Source of the DNA: Bradyrhizobium sp. U87765 SZCCT0048
GTDB lineage: Bacteria; Pseudomonadota; Alphaproteobacteria; Rhizobiales; Xanthobacteraceae
DNA: 64,000 bases
Direction of reading: 5' to 3'
NCBI RefSeq assembly: GCF_018131225.1
Contig: NZ_JAFCMM010000005.1
Location: 310,001 to 374,000, forward strand
Below the pieces are notes generated by a model, which worked only from the letters and a program-made list of their open reading frames with translations, ran no database searches and was not told the DNA's origin. A program made the translations under genes and the position numbers. Below are positions 34,801-44,400 of the stretch, piece by piece; position 1 is the stretch's first letter, and each line of letters begins with the position of its first letter.

Positions 34801-34860
34801 CAAGCCGGATGTTTCCGGCTTGGGCCATTTAGAGAACGCAACTCGGCACAGCCGAGTTGC
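34801..34860. repeat. Two consecutive perfect hairpins
   Basis: CAAGCCGGA pairs with TCCGGCTTG (34801-34822), and GCAACTCGGC pairs with GCCGAGTTGC around ACA (34838-34860). The arms are 9 and 10 bases. They follow the family C element and precede a family D element. Confidence 0.7.
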
Positions 34861-34865
34861 TATGG

Positions 34866-34936
34866 ATCCAGCTTGATGAAGCTTGTGCTACGCCGTGAGG
34901 AAGCTGGATTGCCGGGTCAAGCCCGGCAAGGACGCC
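34866..34936. repeat. Dispersed repeat, family D
   Basis: ATCCAGCTT is followed by about 26 variable bases, then AAGCTGGATTGCCGGGTCAA and GCCCGGCAAGGACGCC. This is the same plan as the copies at 8874 and 61308. Confidence 0.75.
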
Positions 34937-35195
34937 GTGGGGAGGATGCGCTGAGGACATCAGGGACGCTGTCGAGCAGATCCAGCAATGACGCAGAGAA
35001 ATGATGCAGAGAGGTCGGACGCTTCGAAGACCTGCCGGGCAGCCGTGACGCTGAGCTTCGCCTTCACAGTTGCGAATTTCTCAAGGGCTCTGAGACATTC
35101 GTCACTCACGGCAGCACGATGCAATCGGCATCATGGTGGCCGACGCTTTCCTCGCATCCCCGCGATGCTCCTCTCCTTTCGAACGGAATCCCGCG

Positions 35196-35867
35196 ATGAC
35201 CACGCTCCTCCACATCGATTCCAGTCCGCGCGGCGAGCGCTCGCTCAGCCGCAAGCTGTCGCAGGCCTTTGTCGACCAATGGCGGGCGCGCGAGCCGGCT
35301 GCCGACGTGATCGTGCGCGATGTCGGCCGCAACCCGCCGCCGCTGATCACCGAGGCGTGGATCGCCGCTGCCTTCACGCCGCCGGACGCACGCACGCCGG
35401 CGCAGCGCGACGAGCTCATGCTGTCGGACGAATTGATCGCCGAACTCGCGCGCGCCGACATCATCGTCATCGGTGCACCGATGCACAATTACGGCATGCC
35501 GGCGGCGCTGAAGGCGTGGTTCGACAAGGTCATCCGCATCGGCCAGACCTTCTCCTTCGATCTTGGCCGCGGCGACTTTCCGCTGGAGCCGATCATGGCC
35601 GGCAAGACGCTGGTGGTGCTGTCGTCGCGCGGCGAGTTCGGTTTCGGGCCCGGTGGGGTGCGCGAGGGCATGAATCATCTGGAGACCCACATCGCCACCT
35701 GCGCACACTATCTCGGCGTGCAGGAGAGCCATCTCATCGCCATCGACTACCAGGAGTTCGGCGACGATCGCCACGAGCGTTCGGTGGCCGAGGCGTTCGC
35801 GGCCATTCCGGCGCTGGTCGACCAGTGTCTTGGACTTACGGAGGCTGATAAAGTCGCGGCCGAGTAG
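35196..35867 (+). CDS. azoR: FMN-dependent NADH-azoreductase type flavoprotein
   Basis: This 223-residue flavodoxin-fold enzyme shows HIDSSPRGERSLSRKLS at the N-terminal phosphate-binding loop, APMHNYGMPAALKAWFDKVI in the middle and SSRGEF after the fourth strand, all AzoR hallmarks. It reduces quinones and azo compounds using NAD(P)H and bound FMN, in the cytosol. The ATG at 35196 opens the conserved MTTLLHIDSS start. It is 39 bases upstream of the deacetylase-like gene on the same strand and may share a transcript. Confidence 0.92.
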   Translation: MTTLLHIDSSPRGERSLSRKLSQAFVDQWRAREPAADVIVRDVGRNPPPLITEAWIAAAFTPPDARTPAQRDELMLSDELIAELARADIIVIGAPMHNYGMPAALKAWFDKVIRIGQTFSFDLGRGDFPLEPIMAGKTLVVLSSRGEFGFGPGGVREGMNHLETHIATCAHYLGVQESHLIAIDYQEFGDDRHERSVAEAFAAIPALVDQCLGLTEADKVAAE

Positions 35868-35906
35868 GCCGCCGATTCCGGCGCAACGCGAGACGATCGA
35901 CACGAC

Positions 35907-36794
35907 ATGATCCAGAACCCGATTCCCTGGCCGAACGGCGCGCGCTGCGCCTGCGCCATCACCTTCGATGTCGATGCGGACAGCCTGATCCACATCGCGC
36001 GGCCGGCCGACAGTTTTGACCGGCTCTATCCCATCACCATGGGGCGCTACGGCCCGACCGTCGGCGTGCCGCGCATCCTCGACACTTATCGCCGGCTCGG
36101 CCTGAAGCAATCGTTCTTCATGCCGGGCTGGACCATGGAGCGCTATCCGCAGACGGTCGAAGCCATCCTCAGGGAGGGCCACGAGATCGGCCATCACGGC
36201 TACATCCACGAGGACCCAACGGAAATCTCCGCGCCGGCGCAGCGTGCGGCGTTCGAGCGCGCGCTGGCGATCCATGTGGCGCTGACCGGCCGCATGCCGC
36301 GCGGCTACCGCGCGCCGGTCTACAACGCCAACCAGGCGACCATCGACCTGCTGATCGAGCATGGCTTCGCCTACGATTCCTCGCTGATGGCCGACGACAT
36401 TCCCTATCTGATGAAGACTGCGCGCGGCCAGCTCTATGAGGCGCCGCCGCACTGGGGCTCCGACGACTGGCCGCCGTTCGCCCACTATGCCGAGATCGGC
36501 TACATGATGCCGGTGAAGGCGCCGAGTGAGGGTCTTGCCGCGTCGTTCGAGGAGTTCGAGGCGCAGTACGAGGCCGGCGGCTTCTGGATGGGGATCTGGC
36601 ATCCCTTCCTCACCGGGCGGCTGGCGCGCTGGCGCGTCGTCGAGCGCTGGCTGGAGAACGTGCTGGCGACGCGCAGCGTGTGGTTCGCGCCGCTGGAGGA
36701 GATCGTCGCCTACGTCGACGGTCTGGTGGCGGCGGGGCGTTATCAGGTGCGGACGGAGACGCTGCCCTACTTCACCGGGCCGGTCATGCCGTGA
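35907..36794 (+). CDS. Polysaccharide-deacetylase (NodB) fold amidohydrolase
   Basis: This 295-residue protein has the NodB metal motifs ITFDVDAD, HEIGHHGYIHEDP (two His ligands) and RGYRAPVY. It lacks a signal peptide and resembles the cytosolic PuuE/allantoinase-like and PgdA-like branch rather than an exported cell-wall enzyme. Such proteins hydrolyse C-N bonds of small nitrogen compounds. Its 3' end overlaps the convergent LysR gene by 11 bases. Neighbouring NCS1 and DUF1989 genes fit a purine or amide degradation setting. Confidence 0.87.
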   Translation: MIQNPIPWPNGARCACAITFDVDADSLIHIARPADSFDRLYPITMGRYGPTVGVPRILDTYRRLGLKQSFFMPGWTMERYPQTVEAILREGHEIGHHGYIHEDPTEISAPAQRAAFERALAIHVALTGRMPRGYRAPVYNANQATIDLLIEHGFAYDSSLMADDIPYLMKTARGQLYEAPPHWGSDDWPPFAHYAEIGYMMPVKAPSEGLAASFEEFEAQYEAGGFWMGIWHPFLTGRLARWRVVERWLENVLATRSVWFAPLEEIVAYVDGLVAAGRYQVRTETLPYFTGPVMP

Positions 36795-37692
36795 GCCGTG
36801 CGGGGCCGTCGCGGAAGGCGGCGGCCTCGTCGCGCAGCCAGGTGGTGAAGGCATTCACCGCGCGGCGCTTGCCGGATGTGGCCTCGATCAGGCGGAACGA
36901 GAAGCCGTCGAGGGCCGGCCCCTCGATCCGCCGCAGGGTGCCGGCGGCGAGCTGATCACCGACCAGGGCGTCGCTGCACAACAGCGGTCCCAGGCCGCGC
37001 TCGGCGGCATGCAGCGCCAGCGGCTCCTCGCTGTACCAGGAGATGCGGAAATCGCGCCGGCCGCTGCGCGCGGTGCCGGCGAGCCAGGTCGACCACGCCG
37101 GCGAATCCAGCGCTGGATTCTTCCATTTGTAGGCGAGCAGCGGCCGCGCGTGGAAGTCGTCGATCACCGGCGGCGCGTCGCCGGCGCACAGGCCGGCGGC
37201 CGCCACCGCGATGTAGCGATCGTCGAACAGCACGCCGGCGCGCTGGTCGCGGCCGTAGCGCACGGCGAGATCGATGCCGTCGACGCCCGGCGTCGCCACC
37301 GCCTCGGTGGCGTCGATGTGCACGACGATGTCGGGCATCGCGGCGTGGAACGCGGCAAGGCGCGGCATCAGCCAGCGCTCGGCGAACGCGCGGGTGGTCG
37401 AGACGGTGACGGCGTCGCCGCCGCCCGGCGGCCGCAGCGTCGCGAAGGCATCGGCGAGATGGTCGAAGCCGTCGCGCAGCAGCGGGAAGATGGTGCGTCC
37501 CTCCGCCGTCAGCACCACGGCGCGGCCCGAGCGCTCGAACAGCCGCACGCCGAGGGTGGCCTCGAGCTGGCGCACCTGGTGGCTGATCGCGGTCACCGTC
37601 ACGCACAGCTCGCTGGCGGCGGCAGTGAAGCTCTCGTGGCGCGCCGCGGCCTCGAAGGCGCGGATGGCGTTGAGCGGCGGCAGCTTGCGCAT
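36784..37692 (-). CDS. LysR family transcriptional regulator, GcvA-like
   Basis: This 302-residue regulator has the N-terminal winged helix (LNAIRAFEAAARHESFTAAA then VTAISHQVRQLEATLGVRLF) and a LysR substrate-binding domain. The GcvA-like branch has PPLNAIRAFE at the start. It probably controls the deacetylase-like gene or the upstream DUF1989 gene, with which it shares a strand and is 15 bases away. Confidence 0.92.
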   Translation of the reverse strand: MRKLPPLNAIRAFEAAARHESFTAAASELCVTVTAISHQVRQLEATLGVRLFERSGRAVVLTAEGRTIFPLLRDGFDHLADAFATLRPPGGGDAVTVSTTRAFAERWLMPRLAAFHAAMPDIVVHIDATEAVATPGVDGIDLAVRYGRDQRAGVLFDDRYIAVAAAGLCAGDAPPVIDDFHARPLLAYKWKNPALDSPAWSTWLAGTARSGRRDFRISWYSEEPLALHAAERGLGPLLCSDALVGDQLAAGTLRRIEGPALDGFSFRLIEATSGKRRAVNAFTTWLRDEAAAFRDGPARLTA

Positions 37693-37707
37693 GGGCGCGT
37701 CTCCGGT

Positions 37708-38349
37708 TCAGGCGATCAGGAAATGGGCGTCGGTTGGCTGCATGTCGTTCACCGGCATGATGTCCTGCGGGCAGGCGGAGAACGCGACGACGAGGTCCAT
37801 CTCCGCGCGCAGCGTGATCGACTGGCCGGCCTCGCTGACCGGCGCGACAAAGCGCACCGCGCCATCGGCGCCGACCGGCACGTTCATGAACAGATTGAGC
37901 GGCGCCGGCGTCAGCGCCGCGGCGAGGCCGAGCGCCTCCAGCGCATGGGCGAGGTTGTCGGTGCAGTTGTCGTGATGGTCGTGGACGCCGAGCTGGCGAT
38001 AGCGGTGAATGTCGCAGGCGGCGATCAGGGTGTCGTGCACGCCGGGCGTGGTGTCGGCGGTGACAGTGAGAATGCCGCGGCGGCGGTTGGTGACGAAGGT
38101 GTCGCCGACCCTGGGGATCAGTCGCAGCATCGCCGTGCGGCTGTGTTCCATCGACATGAATTCGGTGGTGTCGGCGGCATTGAACGCCCAGGTGTCGACC
38201 ACCTGCTTGCCATGGGTGTTGATCACGGTGACGGACTGCCCGGCGGCGAGGCGCGCGGCGACGCCGCGGCGCGCGGGGATGAGGTGGAGGCGGGGTTCGC
38301 TGTGCGAGGCGGTGAGGTGGGCGGCGAGCGTTGCGGTCTGGGTGGTCAC
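37708..38349 (-). CDS. DUF1989 (urea carboxylase-associated) protein
   Basis: This 213-residue protein matches the DUF1989 family found with urea carboxylase and guanidine or allophanate genes: VINTHGKQVVDTWAFNA, EFMSMEHSRTAM, and DHHDNCTDNLAHALE with the Cys/His residues likely to bind metal, then PLNLFMNVPVGADG. The GTG start at 38349 has GGAG eight bases upstream. It is divergent from a second LysR gene. An NCS1 transporter nearby agrees with nitrogen compound use. Confidence 0.85.
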   Translation of the reverse strand: MTTQTATLAAHLTASHSEPRLHLIPARRGVAARLAAGQSVTVINTHGKQVVDTWAFNAADTTEFMSMEHSRTAMLRLIPRVGDTFVTNRRRGILTVTADTTPGVHDTLIAACDIHRYRQLGVHDHHDNCTDNLAHALEALGLAAALTPAPLNLFMNVPVGADGAVRFVAPVSEAGQSITLRAEMDLVVAFSACPQDIMPVNDMQPTDAHFLIA

Positions 38350-38407
38350 GAGGGGCTCCGGGCGGTGGCGGCGATCAATCCAGCGATCATCCGAGCACCC
38401 CGGCCGA

Positions 38408-38432
38408 TGCAATTCCAATAATATAAATTGCA
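38408..38432. promoter_or_regulatory. LysR-type operator in the DUF1989/LysR intergenic region
   Basis: TGCAATT and AATTGCA form a perfect 7-base inverted repeat with an 11-base spacer, the T-N11-A form bound by LysR regulators. The spacer and right flank are A/T-rich, unlike most of the window. It lies 31 bases upstream of the LysR ATG at 38463 and 59 bases from the divergent GTG. Confidence 0.65.
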
Positions 38433-38462
38433 GCCATTATATGATTTACTTATAGTCTGATC

Positions 38463-39338
38463 ATGCGCCTGCGCCAGCTTGAGTGTTTCCGCGCCCTGAT
38501 GCTCCACGGCACCATGACGCGGGCGGCCGAGCTGCTGGGCATGTCGCAGCCCGGCATCAGCGCCATGATCGCCAATCTCGAACACGCCACCGGGCTGACG
38601 CTGTTCGTGCGCCGCGGCGGCCGGCTGCAGCCGACGCCGGAGGCGCGGCTGTTTTATGTGGAGGCGGCGCGGGCGCTGGAGGCGGTGGAGAACACCGCGC
38701 GCATCGCCAGCGAGATCCGCTCCGGCCGGCGCGGCCACCTGGCGATTGCCGCCTATCCCAGCGTGTCGATCAGCCTGCTGCCGCGACTGCTCGCCGACTT
38801 CGCCGCCAAGCGCCCCGACCTGCAGATCAAGATCATCACCCGCGCCTCGGCGTCGGTGCGCGAACTGATGTCGACCCAGCAGTTCGATATCGCGGTGGCC
38901 GAACTGCCGCTCGACTATCCGACCGCGCACATGGAGGTGTTCGCCTACGAATGCCTGTGCATGCTGCCGAAGGGCCATCGCCTCGCGAAACTCAAGCAGG
39001 TGACGCCGGCCGATCTCGATGGCGAACCGTTTGTGACGCTGTTTCGCGGCGATCCGATCTACCAGCAACTGGCCTCCGCATTCTCCGAATACGGCGCGCG
39101 CTGGAACGTGGTCGCCGAGACCGAGTTCTTCTCCACCGCCTGCGAGCTCGTCGCCGCCGGGCGCGGCGTCGGCCTCGTCGATCCCGTGGTCAGCCGGCCC
39201 TTCACGGCCAATGTGGTGCTGCGGCCGTTCAAGCCGGCGATCAACTATCAGGTCGCGCTGCTGTTTCCGGTCAACGAAGCGCTGTCGCAGGTGGCGCAGG
39301 AATTCGTCGATGTGCTGCGCCGCCGGCTGCGGCCGTGA
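38463..39338 (+). CDS. LysR family transcriptional regulator
   Basis: This 291-residue regulator has RQLECFRALMLHGTMTRAAE and MSQPGISAMIANLEHATGLT in the DNA-binding domain and a complete effector domain. It resembles the OccR/NocR-like branch, which often controls opine or amino-acid use. It is transcribed away from the DUF1989 gene across an operator-like inverted repeat, so it probably controls that gene and itself. It is upstream of the lanthipeptide operon, with 310 bases between. Confidence 0.92.
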   Translation: MRLRQLECFRALMLHGTMTRAAELLGMSQPGISAMIANLEHATGLTLFVRRGGRLQPTPEARLFYVEAARALEAVENTARIASEIRSGRRGHLAIAAYPSVSISLLPRLLADFAAKRPDLQIKIITRASASVRELMSTQQFDIAVAELPLDYPTAHMEVFAYECLCMLPKGHRLAKLKQVTPADLDGEPFVTLFRGDPIYQQLASAFSEYGARWNVVAETEFFSTACELVAAGRGVGLVDPVVSRPFTANVVLRPFKPAINYQVALLFPVNEALSQVAQEFVDVLRRRLRP

Positions 39339-39648
39339 CGGCGCGGCGGGATTGAACCGTTCGGCGGCAGGCGCAGACACACGGGGAAGCGGCCTTGCGA
39401 CGGTTGCTGCGCGCCGCGCGGCAATCCATGGATCGCCGCCTTGAATGGTGCGGAGAGCTGTGATTACATTTCCGCACTGTTTTTGATGACGAAGCGTTTT
39501 TTGAAACCTGCGGCCATTTGAACGCCGCGTCGACGACCGATCCGCAGTTGTCCGAACCGTGCATGCGGCTCCATGGGCCGTCTGTCGCGCCGACCGGCTG
39601 CGGCCGTCCGCCCGTGCGCCGGCGTCCATCGTTTGGGAGCACCAGATC
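39339..39648. other. Upstream region of the lanthipeptide operon
   Basis: No gene is supported. The sequence becomes A/T-richer between about 39460 and 39530 (for example GTTTTTGATGACGAAGCG), where the operon promoter probably lies. No clear -35/-10 pair or regulator site could be assigned. Confidence 0.45.
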
Positions 39649-40089
39649 ATGGCAAGGAAGGCGAAGAAGACCGTCAAGGCCAAGAAGACCACGGCCAGAG
39701 GCCGCAAGCTGATGGACGATTTCGATCTCGACGTGCGCGTCAAGATCGTCAGCCTGAAAGTGCCGTACTTCACCGACGACGATACCGCGAGCTGCGCCAG
39801 CACCTGCGGCGACTGCAGCACCAGCAGTTGCGCCAGCACCTGCGAGGGCGGCTGCACCGAGACCTGTGCGACCTGCGAAACCTGCGGCAGCTGCACCTCG
39901 GAGTGCAACATGGACGCCACCACCGGGGCGTGCTTCCCGGAACTGACGTTCTACAACGATGTCGTCGAGCTCGAGATCAGCCGCCTCGCGACCGCGGTGC
40001 GTCCCGGCGCCGCGCGCAAGGCGATCGGCAAGCCGATCGTGCATCGCGAGGTGATGCGGCGCGTGGTGCGCAATCCGAAGCCGCGCTAG
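39649..40089 (+). CDS. Putative class I lanthipeptide precursor (146 aa)
   Basis: The product has four parts. Residues 1-20 are Lys-rich (MARKAKKTVKAKK). Residues 25-28 are FDLD, the leader box recognised by class I LanB/LanC enzymes, within DDFDLDVRVKIV. Residues 46-95 hold twelve Cys and most of the twenty Ser/Thr of the 42-95 stretch, with SCASTC repeated at 48-53 and 60-65 and a CATCETCGSC run at 73-82. Residues 96-146 form a basic follower (FPELTFYNDVVELEIS onward). GGGAG lies nine bases before the ATG. It precedes the cyclase gene by 23 bases. A Cys-rich metal-binding protein is the main alternative, but the two modifying-enzyme genes behind it argue for a lanthipeptide. Confidence 0.8.
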   Translation: MARKAKKTVKAKKTTARGRKLMDDFDLDVRVKIVSLKVPYFTDDDTASCASTCGDCSTSSCASTCEGGCTETCATCETCGSCTSECNMDATTGACFPELTFYNDVVELEISRLATAVRPGAARKAIGKPIVHREVMRRVVRNPKPR

Positions 40090-40112
40090 CGCCGGCGATG
40101 GAGGCGATGGGC

Positions 40113-41468
40113 GTGAGCGGAGGCGCGCGAACGCAGGCATTGGCCGGGCGCCCGCGCGCCTGGCCGGCGGCGGTGCGCGACCGTGCGCTGATCGATCGGG
40201 TACGGCAGGTTACCGACGAACTCGCGGCGCGGCTCGCCGATGTCGATGGTGTCGAGGCGGCGGCCGCCGCAGCCGTCGCGGCCAACCCCGATCCACGCGC
40301 GCCGGTCTGGCATCCGCCGGGGCTGGCGCTCGGCCATGCTGGTCTTGCGCTGGCGTTCGGCTATCTCGACCTCTGCCGCCCCCGCAAGGGCTGGGATTAT
40401 GTCTCCCATGACTATCTGACACGCGCAGCGCGCCATGCGGAGCAGGGCGGCTTCGGCTCGCTGGCGCTGTTCAGCGGTGCGACGGGCCTTGCGTTCGCCA
40501 CCCACTATCTCTCGCGTGGCACGGACTATCGCCGTCTGCTGGCCTCGATCGACGAGGCCTTGCTGGACAGCCTGCGCCAGCAACTCGCTGATGCGGGGAT
40601 GCCGCACGGCCTCGCCAGCGCCGGCTTCGATGTCATCTCCGGCTTCTCGGGCGTCGCGGCCTATCTGCTGCGCCGCCGGGACGAGGCCACGCATCGCGCG
40701 CTGTGCGACGACGTGCTGCGCTGGCTGATCGCACTGACCGCCGAGGTCGACGGCGTGCCGCGCTGGCACACGCCGGGCCCGTTGATCGCGGACCGCATGA
40801 TGGCGGCGCGGCATCCGCAGGGCGTGCTGAATTGCGGGCTCGCCCACGGCATTGCCGGTCCGCTGGCGGTGCTGGCGCTGGCCCGGCTGCAGGGCGTGCG
40901 GCTCGCCGGGCTGACCGAGGCGATCCGGCGCAGCGCGATGTGGCTTGCCGCCCGGCATGGCCGCGATGCGTGGGGCGTCGGCTTTCCCGCCGCGGTGCCG
41001 CTGGTCGCCGATCCGTCGGCGGAGATCGTTCCGGCGCGCGATGCCTGGTGCTATGGCGCGCCGGGGGTGGCGCGGGCGCTGTGGCTCGCCGGGCGGGCCC
41101 TCGACGACCCGACGCTGGGCATGTTCGCCGTCGTCGCCATGGCCGGGGTGATGCTGCGGCCGGTGCCGGCGCGGCGCATCGATGGGCCGGGCTTCTGCCA
41201 CGGTGTCGCAGGGCTGCTGCAGATCACGCTGCGGTTCTCCTGCGACAGCCGCGAGCGCGTGTTTCGCGACGGCGCACAGCTGCTGACGCAGCAACTGCTC
41301 GATCAGTTCGAGCCGCAGGCGCCGCTCGGCTATCGCAGCCTGGAGGTCGGCGGCGTGCGGCTCGACAAGCCCGGCGTGCTGGAGGGCGCGGCCGGCGTGA
41401 TGCTGGCCCTGCTCGCGGCGGTGTCGCGTGTCGATCCCGCGTGGGACCGGCTGTTCCTGCTGTCATGA
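40113..41468 (+). CDS. Lanthionine synthetase C family cyclase (LanC)
   Basis: This 451-residue protein has every LanC hallmark. Asp173 lies in FDVISGFSG, the catalytic His245 in NCGLAHG, and the zinc ligands are Cys313 in WCYG and Cys362-His363 in FCHG. It would add Cys thiols to dehydrated Ser/Thr to close thioether rings in the cytosol. The GTG at 40113 was chosen because GGAGG lies eight bases upstream. ATGs at 40098 and 40107 are in frame but lack a properly spaced site. Its stop overlaps the dehydratase ATG (ATGA). Confidence 0.92.
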   Translation: MSGGARTQALAGRPRAWPAAVRDRALIDRVRQVTDELAARLADVDGVEAAAAAAVAANPDPRAPVWHPPGLALGHAGLALAFGYLDLCRPRKGWDYVSHDYLTRAARHAEQGGFGSLALFSGATGLAFATHYLSRGTDYRRLLASIDEALLDSLRQQLADAGMPHGLASAGFDVISGFSGVAAYLLRRRDEATHRALCDDVLRWLIALTAEVDGVPRWHTPGPLIADRMMAARHPQGVLNCGLAHGIAGPLAVLALARLQGVRLAGLTEAIRRSAMWLAARHGRDAWGVGFPAAVPLVADPSAEIVPARDAWCYGAPGVARALWLAGRALDDPTLGMFAVVAMAGVMLRPVPARRIDGPGFCHGVAGLLQITLRFSCDSRERVFRDGAQLLTQQLLDQFEPQAPLGYRSLEVGGVRLDKPGVLEGAAGVMLALLAAVSRVDPAWDRLFLLS

Positions 41469-44400
41469 GCACCGCCGCCCAGCGCCGCGCGCGGCCGCCG
41501 GATGCCGGAGCGGGCGATGAGCCGCTGTTCGATCCGTTCGATGTGCTGATGGTGCGCGCGCCGCTGCTGCCGCTGCGGCGGGAGGACGGCGCCGGCGCGA
41601 CATTCGCCGGGATGATCGACGATCCGGCGGTAAGCCGCGCTATCGCGGTCGCCAGTCGCACGCTGGCGGCGTCCGCGCAGCGTCCGGCGCGCGACGCGCG
41701 GGCGCAGCGCCGCCGCGACGCCAGCCTGCTGCGCTACTTCCTTCGCATGACCAGCCGGCCGACGCCGTTCGGCCTGTGTGCGGGCGCCGCGCTCGGCCGC
41801 TTCGGCGCGCACACCGATCTGCGCCTCGCCGATGCGCCGCCGGTGGTGCGCAGCCGTCCCGATATGGTGGTGCTGCATCAGGCGATCGACGCGCTGGAGG
41901 CACAGCCGGCGATCCGCAGCGGCCTCGCGGTGGTGGCGCATCCCGCGGTGACCGTGCGGCGCGGCCGCGCGACGCTCGGCGGCATCGAGGCGCAGCACAC
42001 GGCAGCGGGGGCCGCGCGCATTTCGATGCGCGCGACGCCGGCGCTGCGGCGGGTGCTGGAGCTGGCGCGCCAGCCGATCGGCTGGGCCGAGCTTGCGGCC
42101 GCGCTGTGTGCGGCGACGCCGGGCGCGACCATGGAGAAGGCCGATGGCCTTCTGGAAGAGCTGCGGCGATGCGGCTTCCTGATCACCGACCTGCGGCCGC
42201 CGCTGACCGCGGCCGATCCGTTCGGCCATGTCGTGGCGCGGCTGCGCGCGATCGCGTCCGCCACCGACGTCGCCGGCCGGCTCGCGGCGCTGCAGGCGCG
42301 CCTCGCCGCATGGGACGCCGCGCCAGCGGCCGCTGCAGCGGCCGACTTCGCGGCGCTCGCGGCCGAGGTCGAGACGGCGCTGGGCGTGCCGTTCCGCACG
42401 CCGCTGCAGGTCGACATGCGCTGGCCGCTCGCCGGCGATGGCGTCAACATCGCGGTCGGGCACGAGGCGGCGCGTGCCGCCGAGCTGCTGCTGCGGCTGA
42501 CGCCGTTTCCGTCGGGACTGACGCCGATCCTTGCCTACCGCGAAACGTTCAGCGCGCGCTATGGCAGCGACCGCGACGTGCCGTTGCTGGAAATGCTCGA
42601 TCCGGATCAGGGCATCGGGCCGCCGCCCGATCCCAACGACCTCGTGCCGCTGCGGTCGCCGGCGCGCGACCGGATGCTGATCGACATCGCCGCCCGCGCG
42701 CTGCACGACCGCGCGCGGGTGGTGGAGCTGACCGGGACGATGATCGCCGCGCTGCAGACCTGGTCGCCGCGCCGCGCCGATGCGCCGGCTTCGCTCGATC
42801 TCTATGTCGCGGTCGCCGCCGCCTCGGCGCTGGCGATCGATGCCGGCGATTTCGCCGTTGTCGTCGGTCCCAATGTCGGCGCCGCGGCGGCCGGCCGCAA
42901 TCTCGGCCGCTTCGCCGAGCTGCTCGGCACCGAAGGCGGAGCGGCGCTGCGGCGGATCGCACGGGCCGAGCAGCGCCAGCGCCCGGACCGGGTGTTCGCC
43001 GAGCTGATCTTTCCGCCGGAGCGTGCGCGCACCGCCAACGTGGTGACGCGTCCGCAGACCCGCGATCACCAGATCGGCCTGCGCGCCAGCGCCCATCCCG
43101 ACGGCATGCGCACGATCCCGCTCGACGAGCTGGTGGTGCGCGTCACCGCGGGCCGCTTCGCGCTGCTGTGGCAGGCGCCGGGCGCGCCGCCGCGCCGGGT
43201 CGAGGTGTGCGCCGGCCATATGCTCAACCACAAGCGTGCGCCTGCGCTGTGCCGCTTCCTCGCCGATGTCGGCCGCGACGGCATGGTGCAGCTCAACGGC
43301 TTCGACTGGGGTGTGGCGCGCGACTTTCCCTACCTGCCCCGGCTGCAGGCGGGACGGGTGGTGCTGCGGCTGGCGCAATGGCGCATCGATCCGCTGCATG
43401 GCGATCTCGCCGCTGCGGATGACGTTGCCTTCGGCGCGGCGCTGGCGCGCTGGCGGGCGCACTGGAACGTGCCGCGCCATGTCTTCCTCGGGAGCGGCGA
43501 TGGCCCTTCCGACCATCGCCTGCTGCTCGATCTCGACGACGGCGCGCAGGCCGCGATCCTGCGTGAGGAGATCGGCCGCCTTGCGTCCGGCGGCCATGTG
43601 CTGCTGCAGGAAGCCTATCCGGCGCCGGATCAGGCCTGGCTGCAGGGGCCCGGCGGCGGCTATGTCGGCGAACTCGTGGTGTCGCTGCTGCGCCGAAGCG
43701 GCGAGGTCGCGAGCGAGACGGTGGCGCCGGTGTCGGCGCCGGTGCCGATGGCGCAGCGGCTGCGGCCGCCCGGCAGCGACTGGCTGTATCTCAAGCTCTA
43801 TTGCGATCCGGCGGTCGAGGATGCCCTGATCGGCGAGGCGATCGCGGATTTCGCCGGCGCACTGCAAGCGCGGCGGCAGATCTCGGGCTGGAGCTTCCTG
43901 CGCTACAGCGATCCGGCGCCGCATCTGCGGCTGCGCCTGCATGGCCGCTCCGGCGGGTTGCGGCGCGAGGTGATGGCGCAGGCCTGTGACTGGGCCGCCG
44001 GGTTGATGCGTGACGATCTCGTGGCGCAATTCGCCGTCGACACCTATGAGCGCGAGGTCGAGCGTTATGGTGGCATTGCCGGCATGGCCGCGGCCGAGCG
44101 TCTCTACGCCGCCGACAGCCGTGCGGTCGCTGCGTTGCTGGCGCTGGCGCGCGACGAGGCGCTGCCGTTCGACCGTCTCGCACTGTCGGCGGTGTCGGTC
44201 GACGACCTGCTGGCGGGCGTCGGTCTCGATGCAGAGGCGCGCCGGGCGCTGTATCAGCGCCATGCCGATGCGGCGGGACCCGCGGCCGCGCGCGAGGCGA
44301 CGGAAGCCTATCGTATCCGCAAGGCCGACCTGATCGCGCTGCTGCGGGCGCCGCTGCTCGGCGGCGTCAGGCACGCAGGACCGGTGCGCAGCATTCTGGC

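Larger units (their letters stand above)
34530..35195. other. Intergenic region rich in hairpin repeats
   Basis: No gene is supported. The interval holds, in order, a family C hairpin, two perfect hairpins (34801-34860) and a family D element, together covering about 190 bases. The region near 34600-34680 is simple G/A-rich sequence that may include the NCS1 promoter. Confidence 0.6.

Noticed and set aside
39649..40089. Cys-rich precursor considered as a metallothionein or ferredoxin
   Set aside because: Cys spacing does not match either, nearly every Cys has Ser or Thr close before it, and LanC and LanB genes follow directly; kept as an alternative only.
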